Assembly (NCBI GenBank): GCA_963770995.1
Contig: CAVYRS010000001.1
Location: 1,860,001 to 1,924,000, forward strand
DNA from: CAVSWN01 sp963770995
Lineage (GTDB): Bacteria > Acidobacteriota > Vicinamibacteria > Vicinamibacterales > CAVVIG01
DNA length: 64,000 nucleotides
Direction of reading: 5' to 3'
The position numbers and the translations under genes were made by a program. The notes beneath the pieces were generated by a model. It made no database searches. It saw only the letters and a list, made by a program, of their open reading frames with translations, and had not been told where the DNA came from. Below, in pieces: positions 32,555 to 41,648 of this stretch. Position 1 is the stretch's first letter. Each line of letters starts with the position of its first letter.

Positions 32555-35056
32555 GTGGCCCGCGACACGCTCGTCGATTTTTTTCACGATCTCTCTCGCG
32601 CCCGCGGCGAGTTCCTCGCGCACGACGACGGTTTTCGCAGCCGCTCGTACACCTACGACGAGGTCGGCCGCGCCGCGCGCGGGTTCGCGGCGAAGGTGCA
32701 CGCGCTCGGCCTGCGGAAGGGCGACGCGGTCGTGTTCTGGAGCGAGAACCGCCCTGAGTGGATAGTCGCGTTCTGGGGTTGCCTGCTCAGCGGAATCGTC
32801 GTCGTGCCGATTGACTATCGCGCGTCACCGTCGTTTCTGACGCGTGTCGGCGAGATCGTCAAAGCCAAGCTGCTGCTGATCGGCCAGGATGTGCCGCCAC
32901 TCGACGCGCCGCCGGCCACGCCCGTCTGGAAGCTGCACGAACTCGACTGGGACGAACGCGAGCCGCCGGCCGTGTCGATTGCCCGAGACGACGTGGTCGA
33001 GATCATCTTCACGTCAGGCGCGACCGCGGACCCCAAGGGCGTGGTCATCACGCATCGCAATGTGCTCGCCAACATCGTGCCAGTCGAGCGCGAAGTCCTC
33101 AAACACCGCAAATGGGGCACGCCGTTCTATCCCTTGCGATTCTTGAACCTTCTCCCGCTCAGCCACATGTTCGGCCAGGCGATGGCCACGTTCATCCCGC
33201 CGATGATCCCGGGCGTGGTGGTCTTCATGCGCGGCTACAACCCGGCGGAAATCGTGGCGCAGATCAAACAGCGCCGCATCTCGGTGCTGGTCTCGGTGCC
33301 GAAGATTCTCGAAGTGCTGCGCGAGTACCTGGTCGTGCGCGAGCGCAGCGCCCAGAACGCCGCGCAGCGAAGCGGAAAGCATTTCGCGCTTCGCTGGTGG
33401 ATCTACCGCCGCGTCCATCGCCTCTTCGGCGTCAAGTTCTGGGCCTTCATCGTCGGCGCCGCACCACTCCCCCCGGAGCTCGAGGCGTTCTGGGGCGAGC
33501 TGGGGTTCGCCGTGATTCAGGGATACGGACTCACCGAGACGGCGCCGATTGTCACGCTGAATCATCCATTCGGAACCAAGAAGGGATCGGTTGGCAAAGC
33601 GATCGCCGGCGTGGACGTGAAGATCGCGGCCGACGGCGAGATTCTCGTGCGCGGCGAGAACGTGACGACCGGATACTTCAACGCGCCGACCGACACGGAG
33701 CGCGCCTTCGAAGACGGCTGGTTCCATACCGGCGACGTCGGCGAGTTGAGCGCCGACGGCCAGCTCTATATTCGCGGCCGGAAGAAGGAACTGATCGTGA
33801 CGCCGGAAGGACTGAACGTCTTTCCGGAAGACATCGAACGCGTGCTGAACGACCTGCCGGAGGTCCGCGACTCTGCGGTCATCGGCGCGCCAATCGAGCC
33901 CGGTGGGACGAACGAGCGTGTGCATGCCGTGCTGGTGCTCGAGCCAGGCGGCGACGCCGACGCGATTGTCCGGCAGGCCAACGCCAGGCTGGACGAACAC
34001 CAGAAGATCCGGCGCGCCCTCGTCTGGCCACAGGGCGAGCTCCCTCGCACCGAAGGCACGCGCAAGCTGAAGCGCGCGGCGATCCGTGAGTGGGTCGCCT
34101 CCGGTGCCGCGGCGCCGCGGATCGGCACGCAAGGCGGCGACGTGCTCGCAGCACTGGTCGCCCGACATGCGGGACGAACGGATCTGTCGGCGTCCACGAC
34201 GTTCGACGAGCTGGGCTTGAGCTCACTGGATCGAGTCGAGCTGATGGTCGCCCTCGAAGATGCGTTTCAGACGCGAATCGACGAAAGCGCGTTTTCCGAG
34301 GCTCGGGATCTGGGGCAGCTGCGCGCACTCGTGAATCGCGCGTCCGCTGGAGAGCCCGCGGCGGCGGAACCCGTGGATTTTCCGACCTGGAACCGGTCGG
34401 GGCTCGCGCGGGTTGTCCGGCGCGTCAACCTGGCGCTGTGGATCATGCCGCTGGCGCGCGTGTTCGCCTGGCTCACCATCACGGGACGCGAGCATCTGGC
34501 GGGCCTCGAAGGTCCCGTCATCTTCGCAGCAAACCATCAGAGTTTCATGGACGGACCGGTCATCATGGCCGCCCTGCCCGCGCGCTGGCGCTACGCGGTG
34601 GCGCCGGCGATGGGAAAAGAGATGTTCGCCGCGCATTTCTTCCCCGCCCAGTATTCGCGCCGCGAGTGGTTCCTCAACAGCCTGAACTACTACCTGGCGT
34701 CGCTGTTTTTCAACGCGTTCCCGCTTCCACAGCGCGAGGCCGGCGCCCGCCAGACGCTTCGCTACATCGGCGAGCTCCTGGGCGAAGGGACTTCGGTCCT
34801 GATTTTCCCGGAAGGCCGCCGATCCGCAACAGGGGTCATCGACACGTTCCGCCCTGGAATCGGGATGATCGCCTCTCGATTGCGAGCTCGCGTCGTCCCC
34901 GTCCGGATTGACGGCCTGCAGCACGTGTTGCGGGTGGGGTGGCGGATGGCGAAACCCGGGCGGGTTCGCGTGACGTTCGGCGCGCCGCTGCAGTTGACCG
35001 GAGATGACTACCAGGCGCTCGCGGGACGGGTGGAAGCCGCGGTGCGGCAGTTATAG
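32555..35056 (+). CDS. acyl ligase - acyl carrier - PlsC acyltransferase fusion
   Basis: An 833-residue, three-part lipid enzyme. Residues 1-510 are an adenylate-forming acyl-CoA/acyl-ACP ligase (SGATADPKG near 153, QGYGLTETAPIV near 327, GRKKELIVTPEGLNVFPEDIE near 408). Residues about 525-600 are an acyl carrier domain with the phosphopantetheine Ser in ELGLSSLDRVEL near 555. Residues about 630-833 are a PlsC-type acyltransferase with NHQSFMDG near 659 and FPEGRRS near 750. It probably activates free fatty acids, holds them on its own carrier and transfers them to a lysolipid. E. coli Aas has the acyltransferase first and no carrier. The start is the GTG at 32555. Confidence 0.87.
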   Translation: MARDTLVDFFHDLSRARGEFLAHDDGFRSRSYTYDEVGRAARGFAAKVHALGLRKGDAVVFWSENRPEWIVAFWGCLLSGIVVVPIDYRASPSFLTRVGEIVKAKLLLIGQDVPPLDAPPATPVWKLHELDWDEREPPAVSIARDDVVEIIFTSGATADPKGVVITHRNVLANIVPVEREVLKHRKWGTPFYPLRFLNLLPLSHMFGQAMATFIPPMIPGVVVFMRGYNPAEIVAQIKQRRISVLVSVPKILEVLREYLVVRERSAQNAAQRSGKHFALRWWIYRRVHRLFGVKFWAFIVGAAPLPPELEAFWGELGFAVIQGYGLTETAPIVTLNHPFGTKKGSVGKAIAGVDVKIAADGEILVRGENVTTGYFNAPTDTERAFEDGWFHTGDVGELSADGQLYIRGRKKELIVTPEGLNVFPEDIERVLNDLPEVRDSAVIGAPIEPGGTNERVHAVLVLEPGGDADAIVRQANARLDEHQKIRRALVWPQGELPRTEGTRKLKRAAIREWVASGAAAPRIGTQGGDVLAALVARHAGRTDLSASTTFDELGLSSLDRVELMVALEDAFQTRIDESAFSEARDLGQLRALVNRASAGEPAAAEPVDFPTWNRSGLARVVRRVNLALWIMPLARVFAWLTITGREHLAGLEGPVIFAANHQSFMDGPVIMAALPARWRYAVAPAMGKEMFAAHFFPAQYSRREWFLNSLNYYLASLFFNAFPLPQREAGARQTLRYIGELLGEGTSVLIFPEGRRSATGVIDTFRPGIGMIASRLRARVVPVRIDGLQHVLRVGWRMAKPGRVRVTFGAPLQLTGDDYQALAGRVEAAVRQL

Positions 35057-35103
35057 CCCCCCGATGTGCCATAATGCTTTCTTGAGAAAGGTACGCTAGC
35101 AGG

Positions 35104-35322
35104 TTGAGCAAGGACGATCTCATCGACATGCAGGGCACCGTGGTCGCGGTGCACAGCGGCGGGTTATACCGCGTGCAGTGCGACGCCGGCCATGAGGTGC
35201 TCGCTCAGCTCAGCGGCCGCATGCGCCGCTTCCGCATCAAGGTAGTCCCGGGCGACCGTGTGACCGTGGGCGTCTCGCCCTACGATCCGGTGCGCGGCAT
35301 CATCACCTTCCGGGCACGCTAG
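35104..35322 (+). CDS. infA: translation initiation factor IF-1
   Basis: A 72-residue OB-fold protein: DDLIDMQGTVVAVHSGGLYRV, a strand with HEVLAQLSGRMRRFRIKVVPGDRVTVGVSPYDPVRGIITFR. It binds the ribosomal A site during initiation. The start is TTG at 35104, giving the normal IF-1 length; no ATG or GTG alternative gives it. A CATAAT box at 35070-35075 could drive a leader of about 20 bases. The gene stands apart from the ribosomal-protein operon where infA often lies, just upstream of a DEAD-box helicase. Confidence 0.93.
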   Translation: MSKDDLIDMQGTVVAVHSGGLYRVQCDAGHEVLAQLSGRMRRFRIKVVPGDRVTVGVSPYDPVRGIITFRAR

Positions 35323-35333
35323 CCAGAACGAGT

Positions 35334-36641
35334 TTGAATTCCAACACAACCGATAGACAACCTGGCCACGGCGGACACCATCGCCGCCGCGGGAGCGGCC
35401 CGCGCCGCCAGGGGCAGAAGACACAGCGTGGGCACAAGGATGCTCGTGCTCACACCACCCCGGCGCCATCGCGGCACCAGGGGCCCTCACTCGAGCCGAC
35501 GTCCTGCGATGCGACACCGGTGCCGTTCACGACCCTCGCGTTGGATGCCCGCCTGCTCGAAGGCGTCCGCGATCTGGGATACGTCGAGACACGGCCCATT
35601 CAAAGCGCGGTAATTCCCCTCGCACTCGGGGGCAACGACCTCATCGCCTGCGCCGAAACAGGGACGGGGAAGACGGCGGCGTTCGTCGTACCGACGCTAC
35701 AAAAACTGCTCACCACCCCAACCCACGACGAAGCGGCGCAGCCTGTGAGGGCTGCAAAATCACGCGTCCTCGTGCTCGCGCCGACCCGTGAGCTTGCGGT
35801 CCAGATCGAAGACGAAATCCACGGCCTTGCCTACCATACGGGCGTCACGAGCGCGGCCGTGTACGGCGGCGTGGAAATGGGTGCGCAGGAGCGCGCCCTC
35901 AAGGCCGGCGTGGACATCATCGTCGCGACGCCTGGACGCCTGATGGACCACATGCGGCAGCAGAATGCCGACCTCACGGCGATTGAGCTGCTCGTGCTCG
36001 ACGAAGCCGATCGGATGATGGACATGGGCTTCTGGCCCGACGTCCGCCGCATCATCACCGCGCTGCCCGCTGAACGGCAGACGCTCCTCTTCTCCGCGAC
36101 GATGCCCGACGAAGTGGTGCGCGACGCGATCGAGATCACGCGGCAGGCGAAGTACGTGCAGGTCGGCCAGCGCAGCGCGCCGCCGAAGAGCATTACGCAC
36201 ATCGTCGAAGCCGTGGCGTCGGGAGCCAAGGTCAAATGGTTGATCGACCATCTGCGCCGGCCCGAAGGCCCCGTGCTCATCTTTTCGCGCACGAAGATCG
36301 GGGCCGAGCGGCTGGCCCGTACCCTGGCGGCCGCAGGCGTCCGCTGCACGGCGCTGCACGCGGACCGCAGCCAGGACCAGCGGCGCAAGGCCGTGGAAGG
36401 GTTCAAAGGCGGCAAGTACAACGTGCTGGTCGCCACCGACGTGGCCGCGCGCGGCCTGGACATCGACGCGATCCACACGGTCATCAATTACGAGGTGCCG
36501 GACTCTCCCGACGCTTACGTGCATCGGGTCGGCCGGACCGGTCGAGCCGATGAGGTGGGGCAAGCCATCACGCTGGTCGCGCCCGAAGAGCGGCGCGCGC
36601 TGGCCTATCTCGCCAAGTCCGTTGGGCTTCGTTTAGAATGA
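35334..36641 (+). CDS. DEAD-box ATP-dependent RNA helicase (RhlE-like)
   Basis: A 435-residue RNA helicase. After a basic, His/Gly/Arg-rich N-terminal tail of about 60 residues come the Q motif (FTTLALDARLLEGVRDLGY then PIQ), Walker A ETGTGKT near residue 110, PTRELAVQIE, TPGRLMD, DEAD near 222, SAT, and the helicase C domain with RTKIGAERLAR, VATDVAARGLDI and HRVGRTGR. The closest group is RhlE/DeaD-type. It unwinds RNA in ribosome assembly or mRNA decay. The start is a TTG at 35334, 11 bases after the infA stop. It overlaps the next gene by 4 bases. Confidence 0.9.
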   Translation: MNSNTTDRQPGHGGHHRRRGSGPRRQGQKTQRGHKDARAHTTPAPSRHQGPSLEPTSCDATPVPFTTLALDARLLEGVRDLGYVETRPIQSAVIPLALGGNDLIACAETGTGKTAAFVVPTLQKLLTTPTHDEAAQPVRAAKSRVLVLAPTRELAVQIEDEIHGLAYHTGVTSAAVYGGVEMGAQERALKAGVDIIVATPGRLMDHMRQQNADLTAIELLVLDEADRMMDMGFWPDVRRIITALPAERQTLLFSATMPDEVVRDAIEITRQAKYVQVGQRSAPPKSITHIVEAVASGAKVKWLIDHLRRPEGPVLIFSRTKIGAERLARTLAAAGVRCTALHADRSQDQRRKAVEGFKGGKYNVLVATDVAARGLDIDAIHTVINYEVPDSPDAYVHRVGRTGRADEVGQAITLVAPEERRALAYLAKSVGLRLE

Positions 36642-36925
36642 CAAGGATGTCCGATCCCCTGACCGCCCCGCCGACAAGCCCGGCCGAACCGGTCCAGTCG
36701 GCGGCGGGTGTCGAGGCGCCGGTCGTATCGGAGGCGGTAGCGAAGTTCAAGTCGTGCCGCTGGCGTCGGCCGCCCGAGGATGGCCCGGAATGCTGCGGCC
36801 ATCGCGACGTCCTGCCGATGGCCGGCACAACCGGCTTCGACCCCGAGGCGTGGTGCCCGGATTGCTCGTTCTACAAGCTCCGCCGGACACCCAAGAAGCG
36901 CAGCCCCGACGAGTACAGATACTAG
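36638..36925 (+). CDS. small Cys-rich protein, probable metal binding
   Basis: A 95-residue protein following the helicase. The N-terminal 30 residues are Pro/Ala/Glu-rich. The C-terminal half has Cys clusters: SCRWRRPPEDGPECCGHRD and EAWCPDCSFYKLRRTP, suggesting zinc binding. The basic tail (PKKRSPDEYRY) could contact RNA. The first ATG (36638) overlaps the helicase stop (ATGA). A second ATG at 36647 is preceded at 7 bases by TAGAAT, so a secondary internal promoter is possible. No named family is recognised. Confidence 0.65.
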   Translation: MTRMSDPLTAPPTSPAEPVQSAAGVEAPVVSEAVAKFKSCRWRRPPEDGPECCGHRDVLPMAGTTGFDPEAWCPDCSFYKLRRTPKKRSPDEYRY

Positions 36926-36984
36926 CCATGGCTGAATGGCTAATAGCTAATGGCTCTTAGCCATCAGCGATCAGCCATCAGCCA
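36926..36984. repeat. short-unit repeat region (AGCCATCAGC type)
   Basis: Tandem and inverted copies of GGCTGA/TCAGCC and TGGCTAA/TTAGCCA between converging genes. They can fold into several alternative hairpins and probably act as a bidirectional terminator. A related TCAGCTTTCAGC array lies at about 61880-61915. Confidence 0.65.
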
Positions 36985-38103
36985 TTACTCTGAAAACTCC
37001 TTAGCCAGCTCGACCCACTCTCCTTGCGGCGCGAGCTGTTTGTACGCGCGCCAGTGCGGCCGGGCGTCCTGCGACAACCCCATCTTCTCGAACGTCACCG
37101 CCAGGTAGAAGTGGCCATCCGCGTAGAACGGATTCAGCCGCAGTGCCTCGCGGTAGCACGACTGGGCTTCGGTGAACCGCCCGAGATCGTGATAGATGTT
37201 TCCGAGGTTGAAGTGCGCTTCGAAGAAATCGGACTCGAGGCCAATCGCGCGCTCGTATAGGGCCTGCGCTTCCACGAGCTCGTCGCGGCTGTAGTGGATG
37301 TTGGCGAGATTGATCAGCGCCGCCACCAGGTACGGATCGAACTCCAGCGCTTTGCGGTAGCCCGCTGCCGCCTCCCCCATCGTGGACTCGTCGCCATCGT
37401 CGAGCGCGGAGGCGGCTCGAAAATACTCTTCGGCGCGCGCCGTGTTCTGTTCGGGAGTCGGCTGAATCGAATCGGGACGTTGCGGGGGCGCCTTCGTTGC
37501 ACCCGACGGCCGGCGCAGTTCGATGACCCGCGCCGGCGCAGCGTCCAGCCGGAAATCGAGCTCGAGCTGGCCCTGGCGCGAGGCCATCAAGGTGCGAACG
37601 ATGCTGCGGAACGTGGCGCCGGCGGTGAGCCCTTCGTTGGCCTGCCGGACGATCCCGAGATCCGGAAAGGCAAAAAACGTGTCCGCGTTGCTGCGCAGCA
37701 CGGGCCGGAGCACCCCGCATTTCACGAGATAGCGCACGTGATCCTCGCGCAGACAGCGGTACCGCGCCAGCAGGTCGCGCAGCGCATGGTACTGCTGCCT
37801 CAACACGTCCGCGGTCGGCACCTGCGCGATGCGGCAGAACTCCTCTTCGGTCAGGACCCGAACTTGCAGCTCCTCGGCCCGCTTGAGTTTGTTGCTCTTG
37901 TCCTGCAGCGCCGGACCAAATCCTTCGGCACCAACGACGAGCATGGTCGTGCGCGCGTTGACTTCATCTCCCGTGGCGCCTCCCAACTGCGCGACGAGTG
38001 CGCGTGCCGCCTTGCGGCCCAGCGAGCTGAGTTTGCCGGTGAAGACGACGAGTTGTCCCGAGAGCGGCTGCGATCCGGACAGGTCAGGCGAGGGTGAACG
38101 CAA
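36985..38103 (-). CDS. BRCT domain - MerR-like - TPR protein
   Basis: A 372-residue protein with three modules. Residues 10-90 form a BRCT domain (GQLVVFTGKLSSLGRKAARA, then LVAQLGG...VLVVGAEG). Residues about 100-190 resemble a MerR-type winged-helix segment (LREDHVRYLVKCGVLRPV, then FAFPDLGIVRQANEGLTAG). Residues about 225-365 contain three or four TPR units (YLVAALINLANIHYSRDELVEAQALYERAI; DFFEAHFNLGNIYHDLGRFTEAQSCYREAL). BRCT domains bind phosphopeptides or DNA ends; TPRs bind proteins. The start is a TTG at 38103 with GGGAGG upstream. The architecture suggests a regulatory scaffold, but the pathway is unknown. Confidence 0.75.
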   Translation of the reverse strand: MRSPSPDLSGSQPLSGQLVVFTGKLSSLGRKAARALVAQLGGATGDEVNARTTMLVVGAEGFGPALQDKSNKLKRAEELQVRVLTEEEFCRIAQVPTADVLRQQYHALRDLLARYRCLREDHVRYLVKCGVLRPVLRSNADTFFAFPDLGIVRQANEGLTAGATFRSIVRTLMASRQGQLELDFRLDAAPARVIELRRPSGATKAPPQRPDSIQPTPEQNTARAEEYFRAASALDDGDESTMGEAAAGYRKALEFDPYLVAALINLANIHYSRDELVEAQALYERAIGLESDFFEAHFNLGNIYHDLGRFTEAQSCYREALRLNPFYADGHFYLAVTFEKMGLSQDARPHWRAYKQLAPQGEWVELAKEFSE

Positions 38104-38148
38104 ACATCCTCCCGACTGAAGTGCTGGGGCGAAGGAACGGGACTCAAG

Positions 38149-39156
38149 ATGAAGGAGAATGAGAATGAAGTCAAGAGAATGCTGCTAGCCGGCGACATCG
38201 GCGGCACAAAAACGTTGCTCGGCCTCTTCGACGCGCTGCCGGTACGTCCGCGGGCGCTGGCGAGTCAATCGTTCGTCACGCTGGACTACGACGACCTCGG
38301 TACGATGGCCGCCGATTTTCTGGCCGCACAGCACGCACGCGCTGACGCCATCGAATCCGTCTGCTTCGGCGTGGCCGGTCCGGTCATCGGCGAGGCCGCG
38401 GAACTGACCAACGTACCGTGGCGGATCGACGGGCGCAGGGTCGCGACGGCGCTCGGGATACGACGCGTCGCCCTCCTCAACGATCTACAGGCGATGGCTC
38501 ACGCCGTGCCGGTGCTGCAGGGACACGAGCTTCATGTGCTGCAGGAGGGCGATGCGATCCGTGGCGGAAACATCGCGCTCATCGCGGCCGGCACCGGACT
38601 CGGTGAAGCGCTGCTCCACAACGTCCGCGGCCGCTTCATCCCGTCGCCTTCCGAAGGCGGCCATGCAGACTTTCCCGCGCGAACCGAGCGGGAGATTCAA
38701 TTGGTGCGCGATCTGACCGCGCGGTACGGGCGCGCCGAAGTCGAGCACGTCGTGTCGGGTCGCGGGCTCCTGAACATTCACCGCTCCACCCACACGCAGC
38801 CATGCGCGGCCGCGATCGATCTCGACGACGCGGATGCGCCGGCACAGATTTCGGCAGCAGCGCTCGAGCGCGCCTGCGCGCAGTGCGTGGAGGCGCTCGA
38901 TCTGTTCGTCGGCGCGTACGGCGCCGAAGCCGGCAACCTCGCGCTGCGAACCGTCGCCACTGGGGGCGTGTTCATCGGTGGCGGCATCGCACCCAAGATT
39001 CTTCCGGCGTTGACCGCCGGCACGTTCATGCACGCGTTCCGTTCGAAGACGCCGCTCGATGCGATGCTCGGAGCGATGCCGGTGAACGTGATCCTCAATG
39101 CGGAGTCCGGTCTACTGGGCGCTGCCGTATTTGCCGCCGACCAATTGATGATGTAA
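38149..39156 (+). CDS. glk: glucokinase
   Basis: A 335-residue glucokinase of the Glk family. The phosphate-binding motif AGDIGGTKTLLGLFD is at residue 14, with FGVAGPV, TNVPWRIDG, LLNDLQAMAHAV and IALIAAGTGLGEALL following. SEGGHADFPAR and GGVFIGGGIAPKI complete the sugar- and nucleotide-binding sites. It phosphorylates glucose to glucose 6-phosphate. I list the ATG at 38149; an ATG at 38179 begins immediately at the conserved motif and is equally possible. The gene is divergent from the BRCT-TPR gene with about 45 bases between. Confidence 0.88.
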   Translation: MKENENEVKRMLLAGDIGGTKTLLGLFDALPVRPRALASQSFVTLDYDDLGTMAADFLAAQHARADAIESVCFGVAGPVIGEAAELTNVPWRIDGRRVATALGIRRVALLNDLQAMAHAVPVLQGHELHVLQEGDAIRGGNIALIAAGTGLGEALLHNVRGRFIPSPSEGGHADFPARTEREIQLVRDLTARYGRAEVEHVVSGRGLLNIHRSTHTQPCAAAIDLDDADAPAQISAAALERACAQCVEALDLFVGAYGAEAGNLALRTVATGGVFIGGGIAPKILPALTAGTFMHAFRSKTPLDAMLGAMPVNVILNAESGLLGAAVFAADQLMM

Positions 39157-39302
39157 CAAATTAAGACGAAAGTCGGACGCCTGTCCGTGCTGTCCGCTAC
39201 GTGCACAGACAGCAACGTCACCGAACGAACAGCAGCGACGCGCGATCTGCACACCAAAAACATCCCGTCCACCTCGACTGTACGGGTGTAGTGTGGTGGT
39301 GC

Positions 39303-39503
39303 ATGATCTGGTTTTTTGTTCGCGACAGTGAACGCCTACGGTACGAAATCACACGCGGTCGATCCGCTGTCGGGTACCGCGTGGTCATCACGCGGCCAGA
39401 CGGCACCGAGTCTGTCGAAGAAGTGAAGGAACCCACCGAGCTCATCGAACGATCCGTCCAGCTGATGAACATGCTCCGCAGCGACGGCTGGAAAGTCGCG
39501 TAA
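39303..39503 (+). CDS. small conserved-type hypothetical protein
   Basis: A 66-residue protein: MIWFFVRDSERLRYEITRG, then YRVVITRPDGTESVEEVKEP and a helix ERSVQLMNMLRSDGW. It looks like a compact beta-alpha fold with no catalytic residues. Similar short proteins appear in related genomes without assigned function. The ATG at 39303 is preceded at 8 bases by TAGTGT. A hairpin repeat follows, so it is probably a single-gene unit. Confidence 0.65.
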   Translation: MIWFFVRDSERLRYEITRGRSAVGYRVVITRPDGTESVEEVKEPTELIERSVQLMNMLRSDGWKVA

Positions 39504-39542
39504 GCGGTCCGCATCCCAGAATCTTTCCACAAGCTCGATCAG

Positions 39543-39605
39543 CCACGAAGTCACAAAGACACGAAGAAGAGAACAGTTCCTTTTGGGTCTTCGTGTCTTC
39601 GTGGC
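39543..39605. terminator. long inverted repeat (CCACGAAG ... CTTCGTGG)
   Basis: The left arm GCCACGAAG plus ACACGAAG (about 39542-39566) pairs with CTTCGTGT and CTTCGTGGC (39589-39605), with a bulge and a loop containing TTCC. This lies between converging genes. The repeated CACGAAG unit is found in intergenic repeats of many genomes. It likely terminates transcription in both directions. Confidence 0.6.
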
Positions 39606-39608
39606 AGA

Positions 39609-41102
39609 TCAACGGGTCGCTAGTGGTTGTCGCCTCTCCATCGACGCGAGCAGCGCCATTGCGCCGCCCCGGTCGTCGGCGCCGGTGATCGCCGGTCGGT
39701 CCAGATAGTATTTCCGCGTCGGTCCTGCGCCCGTCCCCGCGCACACGTCGATCACCGTGCCATCGTCCCGAATGTGCGCAGCCAGCGCGCGCCAGGCGCG
39801 GTCGACGACCGGCCGGTACGAGCGATCGATCCATCCGAGCCGGATGCCGCGGGCCATGGCCGTGAACAACATCGCGGTTGCCGTTTCTTCCCGATACGCG
39901 CCCGGCTCGTCGATGACTTGCCGCCACGTCCCGTCGGGCGCCTGCATCAGTTTCGCCGCGGCCATCTGACGCCGGTAGATTGCGAGGATCGCTGCGCGCT
40001 GGGGATGACCCGCGGGCAAGGCGGTCAGCGCCTCGGTCAACCCCATCGCGGCAAAGCCATTGCCGCGGCCCCACGCAGCCGGGCCGTCTGTCGCGTGATT
40101 GAAAAGGCCATCGTCGCGCTGAAGGCGGGCGGCGGACGTGGTCAGCAGGCGGGCCGCGACGTCGAAGTCCTGCTCACGGCCCTGGCGCCGGCCTGTGCGC
40201 GCCAGGGTGGTGGCCGCCATGAACATGTCGTCGGTCCACCCGGCGCCGTACTGCGCCACTCCAGGTGACTTTTCCGCGGCGGCCAATCGGGCGCCTTCAT
40301 CGGCGAGCGGCGTGGCCGCCTGATCGGCCAACTCCGCGAAGACGATCGTCCCGGCGACCGAGGTGAGCTGAATGCGATCGCCAAACAGCTTCCGGCCGTC
40401 CACGAGCCACGGCCGAATCTGATCGAGCACCTTTGCCCGGAGAGACGCATCGCCGGTGGCAGCCGCGAGCTGCAGCGTGTTGACCCAGGCCACCGCCGGG
40501 ATGTAGCTGATCGACGGCGTCTCCGGGTAGCGTCTGGCGAGGACGCGGGCAATCTCGATCGGATCGCGTCGGACCCTGGCGTCGATTGTGCGGTGCAACT
40601 CCGACGCAGCCACAGTTGTCGTGAGCAGTTTTTCGAGGGCGGCAACCGCGGCTGACGCCGGGATCGATTCCACCTGAACACCTTCGAGCTGAAGCGTGCC
40701 GGCCCCGCCGCCGACGACCACGACGAGATCCGGCGCCTGAAACGTCAACCATCTCGAGAAGGACTCTTTGTCCTCCGCTCGAAATCGAGGATAAGGGAGC
40801 GCGCTGGTGATCCATCGATCGCGAAGCGCTCGCGGGGCTGACGTCTTCAACCAGCGGACGGCGGCGACAACCGCGTCGGCCGCGATCGGATCGTCGGCGC
40901 CGACGAGCACCAGTCGGCGCTTCACGACGGTTGGATCGAACGCGGACGGGTTCTCGAGCGTGAGAATCCGCGACTCGTCGGCCGCCAGACCCGCGGCGCT
41001 GACTGTTTGAGGCTCGCCGGGAAGCGCGGCAACGGCCGCGATGTCGGACTCGAGCGAGAGCGCCGCCCCGAGGGCGGCGCAGGCGAGCGCGGCGCACAGC
41101 AT
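39609..41102 (-). CDS. GH88/GH105-like glycoside hydrolase, exported
   Basis: A 497-residue protein with a signal peptide (MLCAALACAALGAALS). The N-terminal 180 residues form an alpha/beta domain of unclear type (LVLVGADDPIAADAVVAAVRW). The C-terminal 300 residues follow the alpha6/alpha6 barrel of unsaturated glucuronyl/rhamnogalacturonyl hydrolases: YGAGWTDDMFMAATTLAR, PAAWGRGNGFAAMGLTEAL, DGTWRQVIDEPGAYRE and a TATAML segment. Such enzymes remove unsaturated uronic acids produced by lyases. No polysaccharide lyase is nearby. The extra N-terminal domain is unusual for GH88. Confidence 0.78.
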   Translation of the reverse strand: MLCAALACAALGAALSLESDIAAVAALPGEPQTVSAAGLAADESRILTLENPSAFDPTVVKRRLVLVGADDPIAADAVVAAVRWLKTSAPRALRDRWITSALPYPRFRAEDKESFSRWLTFQAPDLVVVVGGGAGTLQLEGVQVESIPASAAVAALEKLLTTTVAASELHRTIDARVRRDPIEIARVLARRYPETPSISYIPAVAWVNTLQLAAATGDASLRAKVLDQIRPWLVDGRKLFGDRIQLTSVAGTIVFAELADQAATPLADEGARLAAAEKSPGVAQYGAGWTDDMFMAATTLARTGRRQGREQDFDVAARLLTTSAARLQRDDGLFNHATDGPAAWGRGNGFAAMGLTEALTALPAGHPQRAAILAIYRRQMAAAKLMQAPDGTWRQVIDEPGAYREETATAMLFTAMARGIRLGWIDRSYRPVVDRAWRALAAHIRDDGTVIDVCAGTGAGPTRKYYLDRPAITGADDRGGAMALLASMERRQPLATR

Positions 41103-41111
41103 CCGCGCAGT

Positions 41112-41648
41112 CTACGACGGTTTGTGGTGGTGCACGCGCGGGAGCAGATCGGCGGACGGACGGGCGTCGACCGCGGCACTCCACCCGACGATAGCGGTGG
41201 GCGGTCCGAACATGACGATGACGAGCCCGTCGCGCGGAGCATCGGCGACGGCGGCGCCCCTATCGATCCGCAGGCCTCGCGCCCCACCCTCGACGAGAGC
41301 CGCGGATCTAGCGGCCAGCGCCGTCGCGCCAAGGCGCCGCAGCGTCGCCGCGCGCCGCTGGCACCGCGCGTACGTGTCCGGACCGCCGGTCATCACATCC
41401 CGCGGCAAGTCGACCGCTGGTGCGGGCGGATCACCGATGTCGACGGCCCACATCTGGCGGCGGATCGTGAGCAGGTCTTCGGGGTCTGTGATTTCCTCGT
41501 GGCGGAGGAACTCCGCCCACGCGCCGTCCGGCGTGTCCGCGAAGTAATGCGCGGGACCGTCGCCATCTGCATGCCATCGCCCCGCCGGCTGACGCTGGTC
41601 GTCCCACAGGAACGGATACCGGGCGTCGACCTGCCGGAAGACGATCAT
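41112..41648 (-). CDS. RES domain toxin
   Basis: A 178-residue protein with the RES fold: MIVFRQVDARYPFLWDDQ, RWHADGDGPAHYFADTPDGAWAEFLRHEE. The Arg, Glu and Ser positions that name the domain are Arg in AGRWH, Glu in AEFLRHEE and a Ser late in IVGWSAAV. RES toxins such as MbcT attack NAD+. The start overlaps the stop of the upstream antitoxin gene by 4 bases, so translation is coupled. Gene order, antitoxin first, is normal for the family. Confidence 0.83.
   Translation of the reverse strand: MIVFRQVDARYPFLWDDQRQPAGRWHADGDGPAHYFADTPDGAWAEFLRHEEITDPEDLLTIRRQMWAVDIGDPPAPAVDLPRDVMTGGPDTYARCQRRAATLRRLGATALAARSAALVEGGARGLRIDRGAAVADAPRDGLVIVMFGPPTAIVGWSAAVDARPSADLLPRVHHHKPS

Noticed and set aside
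36926..36984. A CRISPR array
   Set aside because: The units are about 6-10 bases, imperfect and have no spacers of constant length.
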